Shown here: one piece after another, positions 17,954-25,810 of the stretch
Layout: every line of letters begins with the position of its first letter
How positions within the stretch are numbered: the stretch's first letter is position 1
Source of the DNA: DATATV01 sp035551355
GTDB taxonomy: Bacteria; Actinomycetota; Actinomycetes; Mycobacteriales; Pseudonocardiaceae
Assembly (NCBI GenBank): GCA_035551355.1
Contig: DASZNF010000129.1
Location: forward strand, 1 to 64,000
DNA length: 64,000 nt
Direction of reading: 5' to 3'
The notes under the pieces: generated by a model
Told to the model about the DNA's origin: nothing
The model's database searches: none
The model's input: the letters and a program-made list of their open reading frames with translations, nothing else
Made by a program: the position numbers and the translations under genes

Positions 17954-18224
17954 ACCGGTCTCCGGGCGGATTCCCGAAACCACGACAACACCTCGGCGGC
18001 CCCACCCGCGCACGCGAAATGGCGACCGGCCCCGCCTGCGCGATGCCCCGGGAATCCGCGACTCACCCCCGGCGGCAAGCCCAACCCAAAACCCCAGCTG
18101 CCCACCCACGGCAATGCCCGCCCAAACCCGCGAAACCCCGACGCAGACCCCCGCCCTCCCAGGGGGACGGCCCCTGTGCCAGTCTATTCGCGCAGTTCAG
18201 CGGTGCAATGGGGGTGAACTGGGC

Positions 18225-18253
18225 TGTGGATAATTCGGCGCGGTTGTGGATAA
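18225..18253 (-). promoter_or_regulatory. Two perfect DnaA boxes
   Basis: TGTGGATAA occurs at 18225-18233 and 18245-18253, which is TTATCCACA on the minus strand, the classical high-affinity DnaA box. The two copies point the same way, 20 bp apart, and end 46 bp before the Hsp70-like gene. Two exact 9-mers this close are unlikely by chance in such GC-rich DNA. Whether DnaA binds or regulates here is not shown. Confidence 0.6.
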
Positions 18254-18299
18254 ACCGGGCTCTGGGGTCGGGCACTGGCGGCATGCTGGACGGGTGGGC

Positions 18300-20639
18300 A
18301 TGAATCTGCGGGTCGCAGTTGATTTCGGCACCTCCAGCACGTGTGTGGCGGTGTCCATCGACGGGCGCGAGCCGCAGGTCGTGGTGGTCGACGGCGCCCC
18401 GCTCGTGCCGTCCGCCGTGTTCGCCGCCGCAGACGGCACGCTGTTCGTCGGGCAGGAGGCCGAGCGCCAGGCCGCCATCGACCCGTCCCGCTACGAGCCC
18501 AACCCCAAACGCCGCATCGACGAGGGCGATCTCCTCCTCGGCAACACCGTGATCAGCGTCCTGGACGTGGTCCGCGCCGTGCTCACCCGCGCGGTCGACG
18601 AGGCCCGCCGGCTGGCCGCCAACGCCAAGGTCGACCTCCTCGTGCTCACCCACCCGGCCGACTGGGGCGCGCTGCGCACCCGCGTGCTCCGCCAGGCCGC
18701 GCACGGGCTGGCCACCGACATCGCGCTGGTTCCCGAGCCGGTCGCGGCCGCGGTGTTCCACGCGGCCAGCCACGCCCTCCCGGTCGGCGCCGCCCTCGCC
18801 GTCCTCGATCTCGGCGGCGGCACCATCGACGTCAGCGTCGTCCGCCGCGACCCGGACACCGAACCGCCGCGCGGCCCCAACAGCGGCCCCACCAGCGCCG
18901 CCCCCAACAGCGGCCCGATCCAGGGACTGCGCCAGCCCGGCGGCAGCTTCGGCCCCGGCAGCACCGCTCGGGGCACCGGTAGCAACCCCCGCCTCACCCC
19001 CAACGGCCCCACCACCCCGGTCGGCCTCGGCGCCAACCGCCCCTACCCGCCCGGCCCCACGACCCCCACCGGAAACCGCGGCCCAAACGCAACCGGTCCA
19101 AACGCAACCGGCCCGAACGCAATCGGTCCCAACGCAACCGGTCCCACCACCCCGACCGGCCCGGCCACCCCACCCGGCGGCCCGACCAAGCCGTTCAACG
19201 GCCCGGGCGGCCCGGTGCCCGCGGGCCAGGCCGGGATCGACGCGGGCGGCTTCCGCGTGCTGGCCACCCACGGGGACCCGAACTTCGGCGGCGCGGACAT
19301 CGACCAGCTGCTGCTCGAACATGTCGGCGCGGCGGCCGCGAAGGCCGATCCGGACGCGTGGCGGCAACTGGTCGAGGGCCGCGAGATGGCCGACCGCCGG
19401 CGCCGCCGGGTGCTGCGCCAGGACGTGCGCGGCGCCAAGGAAACCCTGTCCCGCCACCCCTACACCGACGTCCCGCTGCCCCCGCCGTTCCTGGACGCGC
19501 ACGTCACCCGGGACGACCTGGAACGCCTCATCGCCGACCCGTTGCGCCGCGCCGCCACCCTCACCGTGGACACGGTCACCGACGCCGGCCTGAAACTCCC
19601 CGTCGCACCCGACGCCGCCCCCGGTCCCCGGCTGGACGCGGTGTTCCTGGTCGGCGGGTCCAGCCGGATCCCGCTGGTGGCCCGGCTGGTGCACGAGCGC
19701 ACCGGGATCATGCCGACCACGTTGGACCAGCCGGAAACCGTGGTCGCCCGGGGCGCGCTGCGCGCGGTCACCCTCGACCCGATGCGCACCGGCGGCCTGC
19801 CGGACGCGGTGCGCTCCGCCGGTTCCCGGCCGGATCGGCCTGCGCTGAACGCGGTCGGCCCCACCCAGCGCCTGACCACCCGCCCGGGCGGCCAGACCCG
19901 CCCGCCCGGCCGCGCACCGCAATCCGGCCCCGGCCAGCCCGGACCCGGACAACAGAGCCGGCCCGGCCCAGGACAGCAGAGCCAGTCCGGTCCAGGACAA
20001 CGCAGCGGCCCCTTTCCGGCGCAACCCTTCGGCGAACAACCCCCGAACGGCGATCAACCGGCGAAGAAGGGGAAGAAGCGCTGGCCGCTGTGGGGCGGGG
20101 CCGGTGTGCTGGTGGTCGCGCTGGCCGTGGTCGGCACCGTGATCATCACTCGATCGGGTGGTCAGGCGGCGGGCGCGCCCGCACCGGCGGCCACCACCGC
20201 GGCCACCGGACCGGGCCGGCAGATCGCCCAGTACGAGTACCAGTTCCCGCTGCCCGCCAACTGGACCCAGGCCGGCGGCGACGCCGGAAAACTCGAGGTC
20301 GAGGTCACCCCGGTCGGCGCGACCTCGGGCAGCCAGGCCATCTTCGTGGCCGAGACCCGCCTCGGCTACGACAGCACGGCCGACCGCGGCCGGGCCATCG
20401 GCGAGCTGCAACCGCAGGTGCAGCACGCCGGCTACCTGGACTTTGACGCGCGAGCGCAGTACGCGGGCCGTCCGGTGGCCTACTATCAAGAGCCGGGCAA
20501 CGGCGTGACCGTCGACTGGTACGTGCTCTTCCAGGGGAAGGTGCAGGTGAGTATCGGCTGCCGCTATCCGGCTGGCGGCCGGGCCGCGGTGCAGGGGGCG
20601 TGCCAGCAGGTCGTCGCCGGGATGGCGATCAGCGGCTGA
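18300..20639 (+). CDS. Hsp70/actin-like ATPase, type VII secretion-associated (Rv3446c type)
   Basis: A protein of about 779 residues combining an Hsp70/actin-fold ATPase with a membrane anchor and an exported C-terminal domain. The nucleotide-binding parts are visible: DFGTSSTCVAV (8-18, phosphate 1), LDLGGGTIDVSVV (169-181, phosphate 2) and FLVGGSSRIPLVARL (about 449-463, adenosine). A low-complexity insert of Gly/Pro/Thr/Asn with short GPNAT repeats interrupts the ATPase (about 190-315). A transmembrane helix at about 595-618 leads to a domain (QIAQYEYQFPLPANWTQAGG onward) like that of ESX-4 protein Rv3446c. I chose ATG 18300. It probably links energy or assembly control to the adjacent secretion genes. 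Confidence 0.88.
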   Translation: MNLRVAVDFGTSSTCVAVSIDGREPQVVVVDGAPLVPSAVFAAADGTLFVGQEAERQAAIDPSRYEPNPKRRIDEGDLLLGNTVISVLDVVRAVLTRAVDEARRLAANAKVDLLVLTHPADWGALRTRVLRQAAHGLATDIALVPEPVAAAVFHAASHALPVGAALAVLDLGGGTIDVSVVRRDPDTEPPRGPNSGPTSAAPNSGPIQGLRQPGGSFGPGSTARGTGSNPRLTPNGPTTPVGLGANRPYPPGPTTPTGNRGPNATGPNATGPNAIGPNATGPTTPTGPATPPGGPTKPFNGPGGPVPAGQAGIDAGGFRVLATHGDPNFGGADIDQLLLEHVGAAAAKADPDAWRQLVEGREMADRRRRRVLRQDVRGAKETLSRHPYTDVPLPPPFLDAHVTRDDLERLIADPLRRAATLTVDTVTDAGLKLPVAPDAAPGPRLDAVFLVGGSSRIPLVARLVHERTGIMPTTLDQPETVVARGALRAVTLDPMRTGGLPDAVRSAGSRPDRPALNAVGPTQRLTTRPGGQTRPPGRAPQSGPGQPGPGQQSRPGPGQQSQSGPGQRSGPFPAQPFGEQPPNGDQPAKKGKKRWPLWGGAGVLVVALAVVGTVIITRSGGQAAGAPAPAATTAATGPGRQIAQYEYQFPLPANWTQAGGDAGKLEVEVTPVGATSGSQAIFVAETRLGYDSTADRGRAIGELQPQVQHAGYLDFDARAQYAGRPVAYYQEPGNGVTVDWYVLFQGKVQVSIGCRYPAGGRAAVQGACQQVVAGMAISG

Positions 20640-20651
20640 GGGGACGAGTAC

Positions 20652-21089
20652 ATGACCGGACCAGGATTCAGCGACGTGCTGACCCAGTTCTCCGCCGAGC
20701 TGGACGCGGCCGTGGTGCGCGCCCGCCGGGTGTCGGCCGAGGCCCGCGAGACCAGCGCCAAGTTCCGCCGGGAGACCCGCCAGATGGCCGACAAGGTGCG
20801 CGGCGGCGGAGTCCGGGTCACTCCGGGCGAGCTGACCGACGACCGGTTGCGCCGGGCGGCCAGCGGCTTCCGCGCCGATCACGGCCTGCCGGTGGACAAG
20901 CTGCCCGAGGGCGCCGAACTTCTCCGCCCGGCCGCGCCGCAGCGTCCGGAACAGCAGGTGACATCGGCCAATCAGCCGTTCGGTGCGCCGGCTACGCCTG
21001 GTGCACCGCGAACCACCCCACCGAGCCGCCGCGTGCCCCCGCCGAGTGACGATGACGAGGACTTTTCGCAAGCGCGAATCATGCGGTGA
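20652..21089 (+). CDS. Small secretion-locus protein with acidic S-Q-MR tail
   Basis: A 145-residue protein starting 12 bases after the Hsp70-like gene. Residues about 1-60 are an amphipathic, charged helix (DAAVVRARRVSAEARETSAK). The middle is Pro/Ala-rich and the end is acidic, then SQARIMR. The protein at 28500, next to the second substrate set, has the same plan and a related end (DDDDLSNQSWMR). I cannot assign a function; the context suggests a substrate-associated or targeting role in type VII secretion. Confidence 0.8.
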   Translation: MTGPGFSDVLTQFSAELDAAVVRARRVSAEARETSAKFRRETRQMADKVRGGGVRVTPGELTDDRLRRAASGFRADHGLPVDKLPEGAELLRPAAPQRPEQQVTSANQPFGAPATPGAPRTTPPSRRVPPPSDDDEDFSQARIMR

Positions 21090-21251
21090 CCACCATTCCC
21101 GGCTGCGAACGTTTACAGCCGCAACGACTTGTCACGAAGATGGGGCAGCTTGGAACCGAACATGGCACCGTCTACGTCGCAGGGTATGTAACAACGAAGA
21201 ACACGCTAACCCGGCACCACGAGAACTCATCAGATTAGGGGGCCATTTTTC
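21090..21251 (+). promoter_or_regulatory. Leader and probable promoter region of the WXG100 pair
   Basis: This 162-base gap is lower in GC than its surroundings and ends in AGGGGG followed by an ATTTTTC stretch before the ATG at 21252. A dedicated promoter would let the two small substrates be expressed far above the machinery. No confident -35/-10 pair could be fixed. Confidence 0.35.
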
Positions 21252-21566
21252 ATGGCTGGTTACCAGACTGGGGCACCGGAACTCATCCAGGCCGGCAAGC
21301 AGATGGAAAGCGCCAACGAGCAGCTGCAGGCCAACCTCAAGAACGTCATGTCCGAGGTCGAAGGTGTCGCCGGCGCGTGGTCGGGCCAGGCGCACTCCGC
21401 CTTCGTGCAGCTGATGGACTCGTTCAACACGGACGCCCAGAAGCTGAACGAGAACCTGAACAAGATCGCCGAGGCGATCGCCGGTTCGGCTCAGGCCTAC
21501 CAGCGCCAGGAAGAGGAGTCGGCGCAGAGCGTCTCCTCGATCGCCAGCGCGCTCAAGGGCATGTGA
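21252..21566 (+). CDS. WXG100 protein, EsxT/EsxU-type partner 1
   Basis: A 104-residue WXG100 protein, a small helical hairpin exported as a heterodimer by EccC-driven machines. The turn motif is W43-S-G45 (GAWSGQAHSAF) and the C-terminal secretion signal YxxxE is Y83 to E87 (YQRQE). It is followed 65 bases later by a second WXG100 gene, so the two probably form the heterodimer, in the place of esxU-esxT of M. tuberculosis ESX-4. Confidence 0.95.
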   Translation: MAGYQTGAPELIQAGKQMESANEQLQANLKNVMSEVEGVAGAWSGQAHSAFVQLMDSFNTDAQKLNENLNKIAEAIAGSAQAYQRQEEESAQSVSSIASALKGM

Positions 21567-21631
21567 GTCGGCCACCCGCCGTCATTTTCGGTTAATCCAC
21601 AACAGACTTAGCATTAAGCAAAGGGGAAATC

Positions 21632-21925
21632 ATGAGTGGTGACGGTGTCAAGGTCGATTTCGGCCAGGTGACCAGCCTCGCCCAGAGCATCACCACGCAG
21701 GCCAACCAGATCGACGGTGAGCTGGAGGGTCTGAAGTCCCAGATCTCCAACCTGGAGACCATCTGGCAGGGTGCCGCGTCCTCGGGCTTCCAGCAGACCA
21801 AGAAGGCCTGGTTCGACGCCGCCGACGACATGAAGGCGACGCTGGCCCGGATCGGTACCGCGGTGCACGCCGCCTCCGAGAGCTACTCGGCCACGGAGTC
21901 GGGCAACGCCAAGCTGTGGGGCTGA
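21632..21925 (+). CDS. WXG100 protein, EsxT/EsxU-type partner 2
   Basis: A 97-residue WXG100 protein with the turn W45-Q-G47 (TIWQGAASSGF) and a YxxxE tail at Y85-E89 (YSATE). It has its own ribosome site (AAAGGGGAAATC before the ATG). A strong hairpin at 21954 ends the transcript. It is presumed to pair with the protein at 21252. Confidence 0.95.
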   Translation: MSGDGVKVDFGQVTSLAQSITTQANQIDGELEGLKSQISNLETIWQGAASSGFQQTKKAWFDAADDMKATLARIGTAVHAASESYSATESGNAKLWG

Positions 21926-21953
21926 GTCCAGCCGCACGCTGAGCGACACCATC

Positions 21954-21981
21954 GGGGCCCGGGAGATTTCTCCCGGGCCCC
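21954..21981. terminator. Perfect hairpin terminator after the WXG100 pair
   Basis: Arms GGGGCCCGGGAGA and TCTCCCGGGCCCC (21954-21966 and 21969-21981) are perfectly complementary. The next gene ends at 22029 on the other strand, so it can act in both directions. A direct repeat of CTCGGTCCGGCCGGCCGC follows (about 21990-22030). Confidence 0.8.
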
Positions 21982-22028
21982 AGTGCTGTCTCGGTCCGGC
22001 CGGCCGCACTCGGTCCGGCCGGCCGCGC

Positions 22029-22427
22029 TCAGTATTCGTCGACGCCGCGGCCGAACTTCTCCTCGAGTTCGTCCGCGGTCCCGGCCAGCAGCTCCACCGG
22101 GTCGACGAACTCGTTGATGTCCAGGTTGGCCAGCGGCAGCGAGTGCCGCAGGGCCACGTGCTCGCCCATGATCACCGCGCCGGTGACCACCGTGGTGTCG
22201 CCCAGTTCGGTCAGCAGCTGGGCCAGGTTCACCTGATCGGCCCGGCCGCACAGGGACAGGATCTGCACCCAGTCCTCCCGGCCGTCGAGGACCTCGTGGG
22301 CCAGGATGACGATCTGGGTCCGCTCGTCCTCCTCGAACCCCACCTCGATGCGTAGCTCGTCGCGGGTCTCCCGGACGACTCGGTATTCGGACCGGACGTA
22401 TGCGGCAAGATCTTCCCAAGTCGCCAT
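22029..22427 (-). CDS. YbjN-like/secretion-chaperone-like protein
   Basis: A 132-residue acidic protein. The pattern (WEDLAAYVRSEYRVV, ELRIEVGFEEDERTQIVILA, WVQILSLCGR, then LRHSLPLANLDINEFVDPVELLAGTADELEEKFG) fits the YbjN / type III secretion chaperone-like fold, in which alternating strands precede helices and a helical tail ends the domain. The resemblance is one of pattern, not a proven match. It sits just after the WXG100 pair on the opposite strand, so a cytosolic chaperone for secreted substrates is a reasonable but unproven guess. Confidence 0.75.
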   Translation of the reverse strand: MATWEDLAAYVRSEYRVVRETRDELRIEVGFEEDERTQIVILAHEVLDGREDWVQILSLCGRADQVNLAQLLTELGDTTVVTGAVIMGEHVALRHSLPLANLDINEFVDPVELLAGTADELEEKFGRGVDEY

Positions 22428-22559
22428 GATGGCCGTCCCCAGTGTCAGTGATGCGGAAAATGGGTGGTCAGGAGGTGTTCGGGAGGCTCAGGGTCCGATG
22501 ACTCAACGTCGTCGTCCGGTCAGCCTAACGTAATCAACAGACCCTGGGGAGGGGGCGTT

Positions 22560-22589
22560 TTGACCCTGACGCACCCCGCCGGGTATCTT
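22560..22589 (+). promoter_or_regulatory. Promoter of rplM-rpsI
   Basis: TTGACC at 22560-22565 and TATCTT at 22584-22589 are separated by 18 bp. Transcription would begin near 22596 and give a leader of about 120 bases before the GTG of rplM. That leader is long enough to hold a ribosomal-protein autoregulatory site, though I could not define one. Confidence 0.65.
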
Positions 22590-22715
22590 CGTACATTGTT
22601 GTGCGGAGCCTTGCGTGACGCTGCGGTGTCTCGCGTGCACCCAGGACATGACTGACCGGTCCGGGGCGGCCTTCGTAGCGACACCCCAGACGCAAGACAC
22701 GACGAAGGTAGACCC

Positions 22716-23168
22716 GTGCCCACGTACAGCCCGAAACCCGGCGAGGTTACCCGCGCCTGGCATGTGATCGACGCCGAGGACATCGTGCTCGGCCGGCTTG
22801 CCACGCAGGCCGCCACTCTGCTGCGCGGCAAGCACAAGCCCATCTACGCGCCGCATGTCGACACCGGCGACTTCGTCGTCGTCGTCAACGCGGAGAAGGT
22901 CGCGCTGACCGGACACAAGCGCGACCAGGCGTTCGCCTATCGGCACAGCGGCTACCCCGGCGGCCTGCGCAAGCGCTCCTTCGGCGAGCTGCTGGACACT
23001 CGTCCGGAGCAGCTGCTGGAGAAGACCATCAAGGGCATGCTGCCCAAGAACAAGCTCGGCCGCGCCATGGCCAAGAAGCTGAAGGTCTACGCAGGCCCGG
23101 ACCACCCGCACGCCGCGCAGCGGCCGCAGACGTTCGAACTCGACGCCAGGAGCAGGACGACCCGGTGA
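22716..23168 (+). CDS. rplM: 50S ribosomal protein L13
   Basis: Large-subunit protein L13. The 150-residue sequence has the expected motifs: WHVIDAEDIVLGRLATQAA, the strand FVVVVNAEKVALTG, and IKGMLPKNKLGRAMAKKLKVYAG. The start is GTG at 22716. Its stop overlaps the rpsI GTG by 4 bases (23165-23168), so the two are translationally coupled, as in other actinobacteria. Confidence 0.98.
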   Translation: MPTYSPKPGEVTRAWHVIDAEDIVLGRLATQAATLLRGKHKPIYAPHVDTGDFVVVVNAEKVALTGHKRDQAFAYRHSGYPGGLRKRSFGELLDTRPEQLLEKTIKGMLPKNKLGRAMAKKLKVYAGPDHPHAAQRPQTFELDARSRTTR

Positions 23169-23821
23169 CCAGCAGCGACCAGAATCTTGAGGAAGACGCC
23201 GTGACCACACCGGACGCCGAGACCACTCCGGAAGCCGTAACCACCCCGGACGTCGACACCACGTCGGAAGCCGAGACCACGCCGGAAGCCGAGACCACTC
23301 CGGAAGCCGAGGCCGTCGAGCAGTTCGACGCCGTCGAGGCCACCGAGGCCGTTGAGGCGGCGGACGTCGCCGAGGCCGCGGAGGAGAACGTCGCCGAGGC
23401 CATCGAGGCCCCGGCGACCCACCCGGTCGTGCCGGGCCGGCCCATCCAGACCGTCGGCCGCCGCAAGGAGGCCGTGGTGCGGGTGCGCCTGGTGCCCGGC
23501 ACCGGCAAGTTCCAGCTCAACGGCAAGCCGTTGGAGCAGTACTTCCCCAACAAGGTGCACCAGCAGCTCATCCGTGAGCCCCTGGTGACCGTGGAGAAGC
23601 CCGAGTCCTTCGACGTGTTCGCAAACCTCAAGGGCGGCGGCATCACCGGTCAGGCCGGCGCGCTGCGCCTGGCGATCGCCCGCGCCCTGATCGACGTGGA
23701 CCTCGACGACCGCCCGGCGCTGAAGAAGGCCGGCTTCCTCACCCGTGACCCGCGGGCCAAGGAGCGGAAGAAGTACGGCCTGAAGAAGGCCCGCAAGGCG
23801 CCGCAGTACAGCAAGCGCTGA
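23165..23821 (+). CDS. rpsI: 30S ribosomal protein S9
   Basis: Small-subunit protein S9, whose C-terminal lysine/arginine tail reaches the decoding centre. The 218-residue protein has an unusually long acidic N-terminal extension (about residues 1-88) made of repeated TTPEAE-like and EAVEA-like blocks, then the S9 core from VGRRKEAVVRVRLVPG to the tail KKARKAPQYSKR. The extension is of the kind seen in actinobacteria but longer than in E. coli (130 residues in total there). A terminator follows at 23844. Confidence 0.97.
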   Translation: MTSSDQNLEEDAVTTPDAETTPEAVTTPDVDTTSEAETTPEAETTPEAEAVEQFDAVEATEAVEAADVAEAAEENVAEAIEAPATHPVVPGRPIQTVGRRKEAVVRVRLVPGTGKFQLNGKPLEQYFPNKVHQQLIREPLVTVEKPESFDVFANLKGGGITGQAGALRLAIARALIDVDLDDRPALKKAGFLTRDPRAKERKKYGLKKARKAPQYSKR

Positions 23822-23843
23822 CCTCCCGCCAGGGGCAGTCGGC

Positions 23844-23891
23844 AACACACGGGAGCAGTCATCCGGCTCGGGTGCTGCTCCCGTGCTGTGT
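23844..23891 (+). terminator. Terminator after rpsI
   Basis: CACGGGAGCAG (23848-23858) pairs with CTGCTCCCGTG (23875-23885). The stem can be extended by AACA/TGTT pairing and ends in TGTGTTCT. It separates the ribosomal operon from glmM. Confidence 0.75.
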
Positions 23892-23939
23892 TCTACGGTG
23901 GTTTCTTGACCTGACGCTCCACGAGGAGGTCCGCGGGAT

Positions 23940-25274
23940 ATGGCCAGACTGTTCGGCACCGACGGGGTTCGCGGGCTCGCGAACGCGGATCTGACCCCGG
24001 AGCTGGCGCTGTCCGTCGCCGCCTCGGCGGCCCGGGTGTTCACCGAGCACGACCGGTCGCACCGGCAGATCGCGGTGGTCGGCCGGGACCCGAGGGCCAG
24101 CGGGGAGATGCTGGAGGCCGCGGTGGTGGCCGGGCTGGCCTCGGCGGGCGCGGACGTGCTGCGGGTGGGCGTGCTGCCCACCCCTGCGGTGGCCTACCTG
24201 GTCGGCGCGCTGGAGGCGGACCTGGGCGTGGTGATCTCCGCCTCGCACAATCCCATGCCGGACAACGGGATCAAGCTGTTCGCCGCGGGCGGGCAGAAGC
24301 TGCCGGACGCGGTCGAGGACGAGATCGAGAGCGGCCTGTCCGGTGCGGTGACCCGGCCCACCGGCGCCGGCATCGGCCGGGTGTCCGACGCGGCCGACGG
24401 CCTGGACCGTTACCTTGATCACCTGCACCGGGCCGCCCCGCAGTCGCTGTCCGGGCTGCGTGTGGTGGTCGACGGCGCCAACGGGGCCGCGTCGGTGGCC
24501 GCGCCGGAGGCCTACCGGCGGGCCGGGGCCGAGGTGATCGCCATCCACGCCGATCCCGACGGCCTGAACATCAACGCCGACTGCGGATCGACCCATCTGG
24601 AGTCGCTGCGCGCCGCGGTCGCCGAGCACGGCGCCGACCTTGGCATCGCGCACGACGGGGACGCCGACCGGTGCCTTGCGGTGGACGCCGAGGGCCAGGA
24701 CGTGGACGGCGACCAGATCATGGCGGTGCTGGCCCTGGCCATGCGCGATTCCGGCGAGCTGGCCGACGACACCCTGGTGGCCACCGTGATGAGTAACCTG
24801 GGCCTGCACCTGGCCATGCGGGAGCACGGCATCACGCTGCGCACCACCGCGGTCGGCGACCGGTACGTGCTGGACGAGCTGCGCTCGGGCGGGTACGCGC
24901 TGGGCGGTGAGCAGTCCGGGCACGTGGTGCTGCCCGGGCACGCCACCACCGGCGACGGGGTGCTCACCGCGCTGCGGCTGATGGGCCGGATGGCCGCCAC
25001 CGGCACGCCACTGGCCAAGCTGGCCTCGGTGATGCGCCGGCTGCCGCAGGTGCTGCTGAACGTGCGGGTGGCCGACAAGGCGATGGTGGCCGGGGCCGAC
25101 GAGGTGAACTTCGCGGTCGAGCGGGTGCGCACCGAGCTTGGCGAGACCGGCCGGGTGCTGCTGCGCCCCTCCGGCACCGAACAACTGGTCCGGGTGATGG
25201 TGGAGGCTCCCACCCAGGACGCCGCGCACGCCGCCGCCACGCAGCTGGCCGAGATCGTCGCCGCCGTCCGCTGA
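23940..25274 (+). CDS. glmM: Phosphoglucosamine mutase
   Basis: GlmM converts glucosamine-6-phosphate to glucosamine-1-phosphate for UDP-GlcNAc, and so for peptidoglycan. The 444-residue protein has the catalytic phosphoserine S102 (SASHNPMPDNG), the metal loop DGDADR (239-244), the sugar loop GEQSGH and the C-terminal phosphate site RPSGTEQLVRVMVEA. The start is the ATG at 23940, with GAGGAGG 10 bases before it. glmS, the previous step in the pathway, is at 32944, separated from it by secretion and ketosynthase genes. Confidence 0.98.
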   Translation: MARLFGTDGVRGLANADLTPELALSVAASAARVFTEHDRSHRQIAVVGRDPRASGEMLEAAVVAGLASAGADVLRVGVLPTPAVAYLVGALEADLGVVISASHNPMPDNGIKLFAAGGQKLPDAVEDEIESGLSGAVTRPTGAGIGRVSDAADGLDRYLDHLHRAAPQSLSGLRVVVDGANGAASVAAPEAYRRAGAEVIAIHADPDGLNINADCGSTHLESLRAAVAEHGADLGIAHDGDADRCLAVDAEGQDVDGDQIMAVLALAMRDSGELADDTLVATVMSNLGLHLAMREHGITLRTTAVGDRYVLDELRSGGYALGGEQSGHVVLPGHATTGDGVLTALRLMGRMAATGTPLAKLASVMRRLPQVLLNVRVADKAMVAGADEVNFAVERVRTELGETGRVLLRPSGTEQLVRVMVEAPTQDAAHAAATQLAEIVAAVR

Positions 25275-25502
25275 CCCGGCCCCGCCGGGCCCATCCTCAT
25301 CCGGCCGAACCGCCCGCTGACCACTGGTTCCATGCCGGTTTCGTCGGCCGATCGGCGGACATGACCCTGCCCGATATGGGAAGGTGGGCATTGTCACGCG
25401 GTGAGGGCTGTGCGCATGCAACCGAAGGGCGAGCGGCCGGAACGCCGGGCGTGCCGGGGGCGTCGCATGAGGTAGCACGCACAGGGAGGGCAGGCGGAGG
25501 AC

Positions 25503-25808
25503 ATGTCAGGTTATTCGGCGAGCAGCGACTCGCTCGGCCAGGCGTCGAAGACGATCAGCACGGACGCGTCGAACACGCAGAACCAGCTGAGCAAGAACAC
25601 CGCGACCACGATCGCCGCGGCGGACTGGGGTCAGGCGCACGGCTCGCACCAGGGGGACTACGCGGCCGCCATGACCGAGCTGGGCAAGGGCATCAGCGGC
25701 ATGTGCACCACGCTGACCAGCTTCGCCGGCCTGCTCGGCCAGGCCAGCACCAACTACGCCTCGGTCGAGGGCTCCAACGCCAGCAGCGTGTCGAACTCGG
25801 GGAGCTGA
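25503..25808 (+). CDS. WXG100-like substrate of the second set
   Basis: A 101-residue helical hairpin of the WXG100 type. The turn reads DWGQAHG (W42), so the classical WXG is shifted to WG. The tail carries Y85-A-S-V-E89, a YxxxE secretion signal. A GGAGG ribosome site precedes the ATG. The next gene begins 2 bases after its stop and encodes a large WXG-containing protein, so the two are probably co-translated and co-secreted. Confidence 0.85.
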   Translation: MSGYSASSDSLGQASKTISTDASNTQNQLSKNTATTIAAADWGQAHGSHQGDYAAAMTELGKGISGMCTTLTSFAGLLGQASTNYASVEGSNASSVSNSGS

Positions 25809-25810
25809 GC

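Larger units (their letters stand above)
17889..18299 (+). other. 411-bp intergenic region after eccC
   Basis: No gene is supported here. The region holds a terminator-like inverted repeat (17902-17953), then a C-rich, Pro-codon-like stretch with no conserved reading frame. Close to the next gene lie two DnaA-box sequences (18225-18233, 18245-18253). The Hsp70-like gene starts at 18300. Confidence 0.6.

Noticed and set aside
13713..18005. Very long minus-strand open frame (about 1430 codons) opposite eccC
   Set aside because: It is the antisense shadow of a GC-rich gene. Its product is low-complexity Arg/His/Gly/Gln-rich, there is no matching family, and eccC is unmistakable.
18063..21071. 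Minus-strand open frame of about 1000 codons opposite the Hsp70-like gene
   Set aside because: Arg/Gly-rich antisense frame with no domain; the plus-strand gene has clear ATPase motifs.
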